64,000 nucleotides of DNA from contig CAKRFU010000001.1 of the NCBI GenBank assembly GCA_934320845.1, positions 186,001-250,000 of the forward strand. Reading direction: 5' to 3'. Below are positions 53,869-62,995 of the stretch, piece by piece; position 1 is the stretch's first letter; each line of letters begins with the position of its first letter. Source of the DNA: an uncultured Lachnospiraceae bacterium (lineage in GTDB: Bacteria; Bacillota; Clostridia; Lachnospirales; Lachnospiraceae). The notes below the pieces were generated by a model. The model was not told the DNA's origin. It saw only the letters and a program-made list of their open reading frames with translations, and did not search any database. A program made the translations under genes and the position numbers.

Positions 53869-55629
53869 TTATATAAACAATCTCGCTTCTCTTATCACAA
53901 GACTGTAGTTTCTTCTCCACACTGAACCAAACTGCGAACTTGGAAGAGGGCATCCGCCGACACCTATCTCAAGTGTTATGCTCGGTATTCTCATATTGTA
54001 CATTGTATACTCTCTCAATGCTCCGACACTTTTTCCGCTTCCTTCATAACTTGCACTGCTTGCATAACCTGTAATGCTTCTTGCAAGATTGTACATTTTT
54101 ATCGTTGTTCTCTTTACGCTTCTTGTCGTTTTATCTCTGACGCTTCCAAATGCGATTGAGCCCATTGCATGATAATTTACCGTTCCTGCCAGTTTTGTAT
54201 TTTTCTTCAATGTTCTTATCAGCTTTGATACTGCCCTTGTCTCCGGTTCACTCTCAGCATATGGTCCTGAATATCCTGAACCTCCACGGCTTCCTCCGTA
54301 TCTTGCATGGTAATTATATTTGAAGTTTCTGTTGAGGTCTACACCTCTTGCATTTGCTTTCCATGTCGAAGTGCTGCCTGCTCCCGGCATTCTGTAAAGT
54401 GCTTTGCGAAGCTTTTTATCTCTTATCTTTGATATTCCAAACTGTGATATTGTTATACCGTCAGGATTTGTCATCGGTATATAATGTATTGCTATCTTAC
54501 TTAATGTTTTCTTTACACTAACACCTTTTACTCTGCAGTTATAATTTTTAAGATAATGTTCTATCTGAGCCATGCTAAGCTGAGCTGTCATATATTCCCT
54601 TGCGTGTATTGAACTTACAACAAGCATTGTTTTTTTAGCTTTCGGATTTCCTATCACTACATCATAAATATTTCTCTTGTCATTTGATTTTCCGATAACA
54701 TTTACTTTGACATAATCTGAATATGTATTTGCAAGCTGCTTAATATCACCACTCATCTCATTATAACTGTACTTCTGATGACCTGTACTTACAAAATTTG
54801 CAATAACAAAACCTCTTACATTAGAATTTGTCTTGAATGTTTCTTTATTGTAGATGCCAACTGCAGTTATATAATATCTATATTTTTTACCGGCTCTTAC
54901 CTTGCCATCGTTATATTTTAATTTCTTTGTCTCAGCAAGTTTTTTGTATTTATTATTGTTTATCTTCTTATATATAATGTATTTGTCAGCACCTGCCGAT
55001 TTGTTCCAACTCAATTTTACTTTTCTTGAGTTAAGTCTTGTAAATCTGACACTGTTCTTTTTAGGAATACAACTCGTAAGTTTGTCCGTCCTGGCAATAG
55101 CGACATCTTCACCTGAATATGCAACAACACAGAAAGAATAGTCCTGACCCCTGCTTACTTCAAGTGTAAACTCTGTTTCGTTGTATACAAAATTCTGATT
55201 AATATAATTTATTTGTCCTTCATCTTCAGATGGCTGCTCGAAACTGCCTTTTACATAAAAAACACAATAATAATCTGCACCTTCATATGAATTCCAATTT
55301 AATTCTATCTTTTTTGAATCACCTTGCTTTATGGAAACATCCATTCTCGGCAATTCGTCATCATCAATAGCAGAACCCGTTACAGGTACCGCAGGTGCCA
55401 TAATATCCTCACCCTTTAACTTACCTTTAGTTTTAGTATTTTTCTTAATTGTATTTTTACTTTTAACACTATTGCTCTTAACATCGGCTACTGCCTGAGA
55501 CTTTGCTGTAACATTTGTCTTTGCTGCTGCCTGTGCTTTCACTCCCGGCATGGTAAACTGCTGCAAACCGCCAAGCATAACCGCAAGAGCCAAAAGCATA
55601 GCTGTAAGTTTTCTTTTTCTCTTTAACAT
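53869..55629 (-). CDS. Secreted M14-family zinc carboxypeptidase with Ig/FnIII-like region
   Basis: 586 residues from the ATG after AGGAGAG. A signal peptide (RKRKLTAMLLALAVMLGGLQ, ending AQAAA) is followed by a Lys/Ser/Thr-rich spacer and two fibronectin-like units (about 90-185 and 190-280; KIELNWNSYEGADYYCV, RKVKLSWNKSAGADKYIIYK). The M14 domain follows, with zinc His/Glu in VSSIHAREYMTAQL, NPDGI, ARGVDLNRNF, the third ligand in VNYHAMGSIAFG and the catalytic Glu in SITLEIGVGGCP. Such enzymes cut C-terminal residues from peptides or peptidoglycan stems outside the cell. It lies inside the infA-rpmJ pair of a near-universal operon. Confidence 0.92.
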   Translation of the reverse strand: MLKRKRKLTAMLLALAVMLGGLQQFTMPGVKAQAAAKTNVTAKSQAVADVKSNSVKSKNTIKKNTKTKGKLKGEDIMAPAVPVTGSAIDDDELPRMDVSIKQGDSKKIELNWNSYEGADYYCVFYVKGSFEQPSEDEGQINYINQNFVYNETEFTLEVSRGQDYSFCVVAYSGEDVAIARTDKLTSCIPKKNSVRFTRLNSRKVKLSWNKSAGADKYIIYKKINNNKYKKLAETKKLKYNDGKVRAGKKYRYYITAVGIYNKETFKTNSNVRGFVIANFVSTGHQKYSYNEMSGDIKQLANTYSDYVKVNVIGKSNDKRNIYDVVIGNPKAKKTMLVVSSIHAREYMTAQLSMAQIEHYLKNYNCRVKGVSVKKTLSKIAIHYIPMTNPDGITISQFGISKIRDKKLRKALYRMPGAGSTSTWKANARGVDLNRNFKYNYHARYGGSRGGSGYSGPYAESEPETRAVSKLIRTLKKNTKLAGTVNYHAMGSIAFGSVRDKTTRSVKRTTIKMYNLARSITGYASSASYEGSGKSVGALREYTMYNMRIPSITLEIGVGGCPLPSSQFGSVWRRNYSLVIREARLFI

Positions 55630-55701
55630 TTGTACTCTCCTCTTGTATTTTGTTAAACAAACAAAAAGACAAATCACCAAGATTTGCCTTTCACCACTAT
55701 C

Positions 55702-55920
55702 CTATTTATCTCTCCATGTGATACGTCCCTTTGTAAGATCATAAGGTGACATTTCCATAGTAACCTTATCTCCCGGCAATATGCGGATAAAATTCTTTCT
55801 AAGTTTTCCACTGATATGTGCAAGAACCTGATGTCCATTTTCAAGCTCAACCTTAAACATAGCATTTGGAAGCTTCTCAACTACAATTCCTTCAATTTCA
55901 ATAACATCTTCTTTAGACAT
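55702..55920 (-). CDS. infA: Translation initiation factor IF-1
   Basis: 72 residues, single OB fold: [42 protein letters not shown], then [21 protein letters not shown]. Binds the A site of the 30S subunit during initiation. The ATG follows GGAGG. Placed after map, as expected. The KOW-domain gene often found between map and infA in Clostridia is missing. Confidence 0.98.
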   Translation of the reverse strand: MSKEDVIEIEGIVVEKLPNAMFKVELENGHQVLAHISGKLRKNFIRILPGDKVTMEMSPYDLTKGRITWRDK

Positions 55921-56087
55921 AAATAACCTCCGTCTTTTTAAAATCCTTTATTTATACTTATTTTAAGTCAGACAATGATGCCATATTAACACAACTCTTA
56001 CCAATCTGCTATCACACCTATGATATATTAAACAAGGATTTCAGTCTGTAAATGCATCACTGCCTGACTCTGTTATCACTTTTAAAC

Positions 56088-56852
56088 CTATGCCAAATCT
56101 TTATTGTATGATAAAAGTTCCGGCTCTCCTTCTGTTATAAGAAGTGTATTTTCATAATGTGCTGAATTCATACCATCTCTTGTAACACATGTCCAGCCAT
56201 CTTCAAGTATCCAAATTTCTTTCTTTCCTCTGTTTATCATAGGCTCTACGGCAAATGTCATGCCTGCACGAAGTTTCATTCCTCTTCCTATTGGCTTGAA
56301 ATTCGGTATCTGTGGTTCTTCATGCATTTCTTTTCCTATTCCATGTCCAACCATCTCTCTTACTACTGAAAAACCATTTGATTCTGCATAGTCCTGAATT
56401 GCCTTTGATATATCATAAAGATGATTTCCAGCTTTTGCCATTTTCATTCCCTCAAAGAAACTCTGTTTAGTAACATCAATCAGTTTCTGATCCTCAGGTG
56501 AAATCTCTCCTACCGCATGTGTACGAGCCGCATCAGACTGATAACCTTTATAGATTACTCCCGTATCAAGACTGATAATATCACCCTCTTTAAGAATATT
56601 CTTTTTATTCGGTATTCCATGTACTACCTGCTCATTTATTGATGTACATACTGATGCAGGAAATCCCTGATAATTGAGGAATGATGGTATACAATCATAA
56701 CTTCTGATAATCTCTTCACATTTTCTGTCAATGTCAAGTGTACTTATACCGGGTTTTACAATTTTTGCAAGTTCGTCATGAACTATAGCTAAAATCCTTC
56801 CTGCCTCACGCATCAATTCAATTTCATGTTCTGATTTAATTGTTACTGCCAT
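56088..56852 (-). CDS. map: Methionine aminopeptidase, type I
   Basis: 254 residues from the ATG at 56850-56852; the ribosome site (GAAGG) is about 12 bases away and the longer reading, 15 codons, has none. Removes initiator Met. Metal ligands: Asp in ISLDTGVIYKGYQSDAARTHAVG, His in EMVGHGIGKEMHEEPQIPN, Glu in GMTFAVEPMINRGKKEI. Usual operon place between adk and infA. Confidence 0.96.
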   Translation of the reverse strand: MAVTIKSEHEIELMREAGRILAIVHDELAKIVKPGISTLDIDRKCEEIIRSYDCIPSFLNYQGFPASVCTSINEQVVHGIPNKKNILKEGDIISLDTGVIYKGYQSDAARTHAVGEISPEDQKLIDVTKQSFFEGMKMAKAGNHLYDISKAIQDYAESNGFSVVREMVGHGIGKEMHEEPQIPNFKPIGRGMKLRAGMTFAVEPMINRGKKEIWILEDGWTCVTRDGMNSAHYENTLLITEGEPELLSYNKDLA

Positions 56853-56953
56853 AATGTTAATGTGCCTTCTTTCTTTATTTTTTTGATATCGAGACAATTT
56901 ATATCATGCACATATAGTGTCCGAATTTAAAGATTTACATAATATACTTTGCA

Positions 56954-57598
56954 CTAACCTTCAAGTATATCACAAATCTCTTTGAAACATGTATCAAGTC
57001 CTTTTGAACCATCGATAACTTTTAAAATTCCCTGTTTCTTATAGTAATCAATAAGTGGAGCTGTCTGCTCATGATATACACTAAGTCTCTTCTTTACAGT
57101 CTCAGGAACATCATCATCTCTGGTGATAAGTTCACCATCACATTCATCACATATTCCTTCTTTCTTTGGAGGAATATTTACAACATGATATGTTGCTCCG
57201 CAAGACTTACAGACTCTTCTTCCACTCATTCTATCAATAATAGCCTGATCCTCTAAGAAAATCTCAAGTGCATAATCTATAGCATCATCGTCTTTTGCAA
57301 GCGCAGCAGTAAGTGCTTCTGCCTGTGGTATTGTTCTTGGAAATCCATCAAGAATATATCCTTTTTTGCAGTCATCCTGCTTAAGACGGTCTACTACGAG
57401 ATCACATACCAATTCATCTGGTACAAGATTTCCTGCATCCATATATTCTTTAGCTTTTTTTCCAAGTTCTGTACCATTTTTAATATTTTCTCTAAAAATA
57501 TCTCCTGTAGAGATAGCCGGGATACCGTACTTTTCTGTAATCTTCTTTGCATGAGTTCCTTTACCTGCTCCAGGTGCGCCTAACATAATAATCTTCAT
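56954..57598 (-). CDS. adk: Adenylate kinase
   Basis: 214 residues from the ATG after AGAGGAG. P-loop [19 protein letters not shown]-binding [28 protein letters not shown], and a LID with four Cys ([11 protein letters not shown] ... CDECDGE), the zinc-stabilised long form. Interconverts AMP + ATP with 2 ADP. First gene of this operon; in the canonical order secY should precede it, but a divergent unrelated locus stands there instead. Confidence 0.97.
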   Translation of the reverse strand: MKIIMLGAPGAGKGTHAKKITEKYGIPAISTGDIFRENIKNGTELGKKAKEYMDAGNLVPDELVCDLVVDRLKQDDCKKGYILDGFPRTIPQAEALTAALAKDDDAIDYALEIFLEDQAIIDRMSGRRVCKSCGATYHVVNIPPKKEGICDECDGELITRDDDVPETVKKRLSVYHEQTAPLIDYYKKQGILKVIDGSKGLDTCFKEICDILEG

Positions 57599-57773
57599 AT
57601 TCTGTTCTCCTCTCAAAAAATCAGGTTTGCGTTCACGTTATGTTCTTTGCATGAACGATATAATTTATCACTAACCACTGTTATTATCTCTGAACTATTC
57701 TATTGTATTCAAAGAACGCTCAATATATATATTATCCTAAATCAGCAGTTATTTCAATAAAAATTTATTTGCC

Positions 57774-57806
57774 TTGACCTGAAGTTTTAAGACAGGTCTT
57801 GGTCAA
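57774..57806. promoter_or_regulatory. Nested inverted repeats: candidate operator of the condensation/ligase operon
   Basis: Two interlaced palindromes: TTGACC ... GGTCAA (57774-57779 / 57801-57806) and GACCTG ... CAGGTC (57776-57781 / 57793-57798). About 100 bases before the plus-strand operon and close to an A+T-rich TATGTAAAAT (-10-like) stretch. The obvious ligand is the TetR protein encoded at the end of the locus; not proven. Confidence 0.5.
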
Positions 57807-57908
57807 TTTTATGTAAAATGTCCGTTAAGTCTCCAAAGGGGTGGTAATCTCCAAAAAATTATGCTACCTTTGCAAAAGAAAAAAATGCAAAAATTGAGGA
57901 GGTTTTAC

Positions 57909-59294
57909 ATGAAAAATTATTATCCATTGACGGCGGCACAAAAAATGCATTATAACTGGATCAAAAAATACAAAACCCAGCAGGTATCAGGAGTAAGCGT
58001 TGTTGCATCCTTAAAGGCTGCTCTTGATTTTGGTCTTTTAAAAAAATGCATTCAACTTGAATTTGAGCGTTATGGCTGTATGCGTCTTCGTTTTACAAAA
58101 CCTGATGAAAACTGTGATGTCATGCAATATATTGTATCAAACGATTCAAGAGACATTCCTATAAAGGATCTCTCAAATATGAATATGGCGGATGCCGACA
58201 AGCTTATGCAACAATGGGCATATAAAACAATGGATGGAAACGATATTCCTATGTGCGATGTAACAATGTTAAAACTTCCTGATGGATACAACGGATTTTT
58301 TATACATATGGATCACCGTCTCATTGATTCCTGTGGTCTGATAGTAATGATAAATGATCTGATGCAGCTTTATACACATTACAGATTCGGTTCTGATTTT
58401 CCAAAAGATCTCGCTGATTTTGAAACCGTTCTTTCTAAAGATCTTGAAAAAGCTGCTAATAAAAAAAGATTTTTAAAAGATAAAAAATTTTGGGATGATC
58501 AATTAGACATTCTAGGCGAACCTCTTTATTCTGATATACAAGGCCCCGCAATTTTGGAGGAATCAAGAAAACTTCACAATGACAAAAATTTAAGAGCTGC
58601 AGACATTGAACTGAAAAATTTATTTGTAGCAGTTAAAGACTATTATCTTGAGCCTGAACCTACAAAAAATCTGCTGGATTTTTGCACAAACCATCAGCTT
58701 TCCATGACAAATCTCCTCCTCTTGGGAATCAGAACCTATCTTTCTAAAGTTAATGACGGACAGGAAGATATAACAATTGAAAATTTTATATCAAGACGTT
58801 CTACTCATGATGAATGGACATCCGGCGGAAGCCGTACGATTATGTTTCCATGCAGAACTGTTATTTCTGCTGATACTGATTTTTTAACGGCAGCACATGA
58901 AATACAGGATATACAAAACAGAATCTATATGCACAGCAATTATGATCCTGCTCTGATTGAGGAAGAAATGAGACGGCGTTATAAAACACCCGAAAATACA
59001 TCATACGAAAGCTGCTATCTTACATATCAGCCGATGACTGTAAAAATGGATAATCCGCACCTTGAAAACATACCACAGCACTCAAAATGGTTTGCAAACG
59101 GTGCCGCAACAAAAAAAATGTATCTGACTGTATCACATACCGATAACGGTGGAACAAATTTTTCATACCATTATCAGACTGCCAATCTTAAAGAACATGA
59201 CATGGAACTTCTATATTATTACATGATGCGTATACTCTTTAAAGGAATTGCAGAACCTGATATGACTATTGGAGAAATAATAGAACAGGTATAA
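57909..59294 (+). CDS. Stand-alone condensation-domain-like acyltransferase
   Basis: 461 residues from the ATG after GAGGAGG. An NRPS condensation-like CAT fold is suggested by YPLTAAQKMHYNW at the start, a FIHMDHRLIDSCGLIVMIND active-site segment (the HHxxxDG motif in the form DHRLIDS, near residue 142), and a late NFSYHYQTANL motif. The first His of the motif is Asp; the catalytic His is kept. No adenylation or carrier domain is attached; both are encoded separately downstream. It probably transfers an acyl or aminoacyl group from the carrier protein to an amine or alcohol. Product unknown. Confidence 0.8.
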   Translation: MKNYYPLTAAQKMHYNWIKKYKTQQVSGVSVVASLKAALDFGLLKKCIQLEFERYGCMRLRFTKPDENCDVMQYIVSNDSRDIPIKDLSNMNMADADKLMQQWAYKTMDGNDIPMCDVTMLKLPDGYNGFFIHMDHRLIDSCGLIVMINDLMQLYTHYRFGSDFPKDLADFETVLSKDLEKAANKKRFLKDKKFWDDQLDILGEPLYSDIQGPAILEESRKLHNDKNLRAADIELKNLFVAVKDYYLEPEPTKNLLDFCTNHQLSMTNLLLLGIRTYLSKVNDGQEDITIENFISRRSTHDEWTSGGSRTIMFPCRTVISADTDFLTAAHEIQDIQNRIYMHSNYDPALIEEEMRRRYKTPENTSYESCYLTYQPMTVKMDNPHLENIPQHSKWFANGAATKKMYLTVSHTDNGGTNFSYHYQTANLKEHDMELLYYYMMRILFKGIAEPDMTIGEIIEQV

Positions 59295-59361
59295 CATATT
59301 AAATTTTATGAAACTAAATTCTTATGTACTCTCAAAATTTTATTATATGGAGGAAAAAAAC

Positions 59362-59592
59362 ATGACAAAGGAAATGCAGTTTAAAAATATCGTTGCACAG
59401 TATTGTGAAGTAAAGCCTGAGGATATGAATGGTGATATGAGATTTAGAGAAGATCTTGGCTTTAGTTCTCTTGACTTTATGTCATTTCTCGGTGAACTTG
59501 AAGATACTTTTGATGTAGAACTTGAAGATGAAGAAGCATTAAAAATTCGCAATGTTTCAGAAGCTCTTGAACTTTTAAATACATTAGTCTAA
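59362..59592 (+). CDS. Acyl/peptidyl carrier protein
   Basis: 76 residues from the ATG after GGAGG; longer readings lack a ribosome site. FREDLGFSSLDFMSFLGELEDTFDVEL carries the phosphopantetheine site: GFSSLDF, with the first or second Ser of SSL as the attachment residue where primary carriers have DSL. Then ALKIRNVSEALELLNTL. Acidic, four-helix size. Placed between the condensation protein and the AMP ligase, 37 bases from the ligase; it should carry the activated acyl group between them. Confidence 0.88.
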   Translation: MTKEMQFKNIVAQYCEVKPEDMNGDMRFREDLGFSSLDFMSFLGELEDTFDVELEDEEALKIRNVSEALELLNTLV

Positions 59593-59628
59593 TAATTTTG
59601 TATCTTTAGAATTTTTATGGAGGTAATT

Positions 59629-61236
59629 ATGGAAAAACTTATTCGTGACATTATAGAAGAAAGTGCCTGCAGGTTTGCGGAACTTACTGCTGTCAAATGG
59701 CTTAAAAAGAAAGAAATTTTTGAGATAAATTATGCATCCCTACACGAAAACATTACTGCCATCAGAAAAGCTCTTTTAAAAGAAGGCTTCTTAAAAAAAC
59801 ATATAGCTCTGATTGGTACAAGTTCAGTAGAATGGATTGAAAGTTATCTCGGTATAATCACAGGTGGATGTGTTGCCGTTCCTCTTGATGCCGGGCTTCC
59901 TGACAAAGATCTGACAGACCTTATCAACCGTTCAGATTCAGAAGCACTTTTTTTAAGTCCTAAAAATCTTTCCCTGCTTTCCTCAATCCTTGCTGACTGC
60001 CCAAAATTAAAAAATATATGGATACTCAACAGTGATAACAATGACACTGAAAAGAACAGTATATTAAATAAAATATCTGCTTTTGCCAATAATTCCATTA
60101 ACAACAACAACACCGTTTCTTTCGTCTCAAACTTAAAAAATATTATCAGAACCTCGGATAATGATGCTGACAGACCTGCTCCGGATGATACAGCAACTAT
60201 AATTTTTACATCCGGAACAACAGGCAAAAGCAAAGGGGTCATGCTGACTCATAATAATCTTGCTTCAAATGTTCAATCAGTAAATTATTATACTGAATCC
60301 GGAACTGTCATGCTCAGTGTACTTCCTATTCACCATGTATATTGTCTTGTAATGGACTGGCTAAAAGGCTTCTCTCTCGGTGCAACTGTATGTATAAATG
60401 ATTCTCTCATGCATATGATGAGAAATATGGGTGTTTTTAAGCCGGAAGTGATTCTTATGGTTCCTATGATGGTTGAAACAATCTACAAAAGACTTGCTGC
60501 TGCTGACCCTTCAATTCCTAAAAATATTCTGGCGAACAAAATATTTGGTGGAAATCTGCGCATTATATTTATGGGAGGTGCCCACCTTGATCCTTTTTAC
60601 ATTGATAAATTTGCTGAATATGGCATAGATATATATGAAGGTTATGGTATGTCAGAATGCTCACCTGTAATTAGTTCAAATCTTCCAGGCTGCCATAAAA
60701 CCGGATCTATCGGCCGCCCTCTCTCAAACGCTGAAATCTCGTTTGATAATGGTGAAATTCTTGTAAGAGGAACAAGCGTTATGAAAGGCTATTATAATAT
60801 GCCAAAGGAAACGGCTGAAACTTTGAGAGACGGATGGCTGCATACCGGTGATAAAGGCTATATCGATGAAGATGGTTTTCTTTTTATCAATGGACGTGTT
60901 AAAAACTTAATAATTCTTTCAAACGGCGAAAATATTTCACCTGAAGAAATCGAAAATAAGCTTGCACTTGATGAACTTGTAGGTGAAGTTATCGTTACCG
61001 GAGAGAAAAACGGACTCACAGCAAGAATTTATCCCGAACAGGAGCTTGTTCTTGCAGCTAATATGACAGAAGATGAAGTCCGAAAAAATTTACAGGCGTT
61101 TATTGACAAATATAACAGTGAACAGCCGACCTACCGCCGCATAACAGGTCTTGTGATACGGAAAAATCCATTTATAAGAAGTTCAACAAAGAAGATAAAA
61201 AGACAGGAAGCTCTTATTGATGAACCAATGATATAG
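59629..61236 (+). CDS. AMP-dependent acyl/aminoacyl synthetase
   Basis: 535 residues from the ATG after GGAGG. ANL-superfamily motifs in order: ATIIFTSGTTGKSKGVMLTHNN (P-loop), LPIHHVYC, YEGYGMSECSPVIS, GWLHTGDKGYIDEDGFLFINGRVKNLIILSNGENISPEEIE, and a C-terminal RSSTKKIKRQ with the catalytic Lys. It should activate a carboxylic acid as AMP ester and load the carrier protein or CoA. Resembles long-chain acyl-ligases more than NRPS adenylation domains; the substrate cannot be told. Its stop overlaps a strong bidirectional hairpin. Confidence 0.9.
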   Translation: MEKLIRDIIEESACRFAELTAVKWLKKKEIFEINYASLHENITAIRKALLKEGFLKKHIALIGTSSVEWIESYLGIITGGCVAVPLDAGLPDKDLTDLINRSDSEALFLSPKNLSLLSSILADCPKLKNIWILNSDNNDTEKNSILNKISAFANNSINNNNTVSFVSNLKNIIRTSDNDADRPAPDDTATIIFTSGTTGKSKGVMLTHNNLASNVQSVNYYTESGTVMLSVLPIHHVYCLVMDWLKGFSLGATVCINDSLMHMMRNMGVFKPEVILMVPMMVETIYKRLAAADPSIPKNILANKIFGGNLRIIFMGGAHLDPFYIDKFAEYGIDIYEGYGMSECSPVISSNLPGCHKTGSIGRPLSNAEISFDNGEILVRGTSVMKGYYNMPKETAETLRDGWLHTGDKGYIDEDGFLFINGRVKNLIILSNGENISPEEIENKLALDELVGEVIVTGEKNGLTARIYPEQELVLAANMTEDEVRKNLQAFIDKYNSEQPTYRRITGLVIRKNPFIRSSTKKIKRQEALIDEPMI

Positions 61237-61266
61237 TACAACGAATAATTAGTTATTCGTTGTACT
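61235..61266. terminator. Bidirectional terminator joining convergent stop codons
   Basis: AGTACAACGAATAA and TTATTCGTTGTACT form a perfect 14-base stem with a 4-base loop. Its ends include the TAG of the ligase gene and the TAG of the convergent TetR gene. Confidence 0.7.
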
Positions 61267-61840
61267 AATGCATAAAAGGTAACATTCCTGTCATAAATGT
61301 CTGCGTCATAAACTCTGCAACAGCTTCGGCAGGTACTTCAAAATTTTCCCTGCTCCATTTGTGTAGTACACCTAATGTACTGCCAATGGAACCCGCTACC
61401 ATATATGAAAACTCCTGTTTACTATGTTTCGACGGCATTACGCTATTGGTTATATGCCTCACATAATCATGAAACATTGTCATGGTTTTTTCAAAAAAAT
61501 TATTTCCTCTGGGACTTTTTAAAATATCTGCCAGATATCTGTTTTTCATCGTATAATTGCATAACGCAAGAAAATATGATTTGCATATATCATGGTCATT
61601 TTCTGCATGAAATGATTCCATCAAATTGAAAATTTCATTTATGGTCTTATCTTCTATTGCATTTATCAAAGCCGGGATATTATCAAAATGATTATAAAAT
61701 GTACTTCTCACAATTCCGGCTTTTTTTATTATATCAGTCACAGTTATTTTATCTAATTCTTTCTCTTTTAAAATCAAAAAAAATGCGTCATATATAGCTT
61801 CATCAGCAATACTATATCTTTCATCTGAAATTTCTTCCAT
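61265..61840 (-). CDS. TetR/AcrR-family transcriptional regulator
   Basis: 191 residues. N-terminal HTH: AIYDAFFLILKEKELDKITVTDIIKKAGIVRSTFYNHFDNIPAL, typical TetR. The C-terminal ligand-binding helices (about 60-190) are unlike named subfamilies. Convergent with the condensation/carrier/ligase operon, so it is a good candidate regulator of it through the palindromes at 57774-57806. The ATG is followed in its own frame by clear coding. Ligand unknown. Confidence 0.9.
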   Translation of the reverse strand: MEEISDERYSIADEAIYDAFFLILKEKELDKITVTDIIKKAGIVRSTFYNHFDNIPALINAIEDKTINEIFNLMESFHAENDHDICKSYFLALCNYTMKNRYLADILKSPRGNNFFEKTMTMFHDYVRHITNSVMPSKHSKQEFSYMVAGSIGSTLGVLHKWSRENFEVPAEAVAEFMTQTFMTGMLPFMH

Positions 61841-61893
61841 ACACTTAATTTCCTTTTTATATATATTTTAATATTTTTTTAATCTGCGCAGAT

Positions 61894-62781
61894 TTAGTCT
61901 GCGGCACACGGTCTGACAGCCCAGAATACAACAGCACTTGCCGCTGCAACATTAAGTGAATCGACCCCATGTGACATAGGTATTTTTATCGTATAATCAC
62001 TTTCGTCTATCGTGTTTTTCAAAAGTCCGTCACCTTCTGTTCCGAGTATTATCGCAAGTTTTTCCTCTGATACCACATTCGCATCGTCAATACTTACCGA
62101 ATCATCTTCCAGTGCCATCGCCGCCGTCTTAAATCCGAGTTTGTGAAGTCTATCAATATAAGTTCCCTCACTATCCAATATATCAATAAATGTCCAAGGT
62201 ATCTGAAACACTGTTCCCATGCTGACTCTTGCTGACCTTCGGTATAATGGATTGCTGCTTCCGTTTGTCAGGACAACCGCATCTATATTAAGTGCAGCGG
62301 CAGAGCGAAAAATCGCACCAACATTTGTCGGGTTCATAACATTTTCAAGTATTGCAATACGTTTTGCACCATCACAAATTTTTTCAAGCGTCTGCAATGG
62401 TTTACGCCGCATCGCACATAACATTCCTCTTGTAAGTTGAAAACCCGTAAGCTTAGTTAAAATGTCAAATTCCGCCGTATATACCGGAAATCCCTGCATA
62501 TCTGTTTCATCATTTGATTTATTTTCCATAATGTTTTCATATATTTCATTGCATTTTTCCAATATGTTTTTTCCTTCGCCGTCAATATGCTTTTTTTCTA
62601 TAAGACAGGATATTGGTTCATATCCCGCATGAAGCGCTCTTTCTATAACTTTAGGACTTTCTGCTATAAAAATCCCTTTCCCCGGCTCAGCCCTGTTCAA
62701 CAATTGTCCCTCGGATAATCTCGCATATACATCAAGTTCCTCTGCATCAAAATCTTTAATTTCTATTATGTTTATACTCAT
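61894..62781 (-). CDS. SpoU/TrmH-family RNA methyltransferase
   Basis: 295 residues from the ATG at 62779-62781. The N-terminal substrate-binding domain (about 1-110) is followed by the SPOUT knot: ENVMNPTNVGAIFRSAAAL (motif 1 with Asn/Arg), IILGTEGDGL (motif 2) and IPMSHGVDSLNVAAASAVVFW (motif 3). Methylates a 2'-O ribose of rRNA or tRNA using S-adenosylmethionine; which nucleotide cannot be told from sequence. Monocistronic. Confidence 0.92.
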   Translation of the reverse strand: MSINIIEIKDFDAEELDVYARLSEGQLLNRAEPGKGIFIAESPKVIERALHAGYEPISCLIEKKHIDGEGKNILEKCNEIYENIMENKSNDETDMQGFPVYTAEFDILTKLTGFQLTRGMLCAMRRKPLQTLEKICDGAKRIAILENVMNPTNVGAIFRSAAALNIDAVVLTNGSSNPLYRRSARVSMGTVFQIPWTFIDILDSEGTYIDRLHKLGFKTAAMALEDDSVSIDDANVVSEEKLAIILGTEGDGLLKNTIDESDYTIKIPMSHGVDSLNVAAASAVVFWAVRPCAAD

Positions 62782-62944
62782 CTTCAATCTCCGTCAAAAT
62801 ATCTACCCAATTATTTTTAATAAAAACTCATTTAATTCATCACACATTTTTATATATAATAACACAATTCACACTATACCGTCACTCCACATAGATAATA
62901 ATTATTACCGTTTTCGCATCTTCATGTCCGTCATGCAATGATAA

Positions 62945-62975
62945 AAGCCCCATGCATCACAGATGCAAGGAGCTT
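62945..62975 (-). terminator. Terminator after the leucine-rich-repeat gene
   Basis: AAGCTCCTTGCATC and GATGCATGGGGCTT (two mismatches) around a three-base loop, followed by TTTTAT on the minus strand. Confidence 0.7.
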
Positions 62976-62995
62976 AAACTTAATTATTCGTTATA

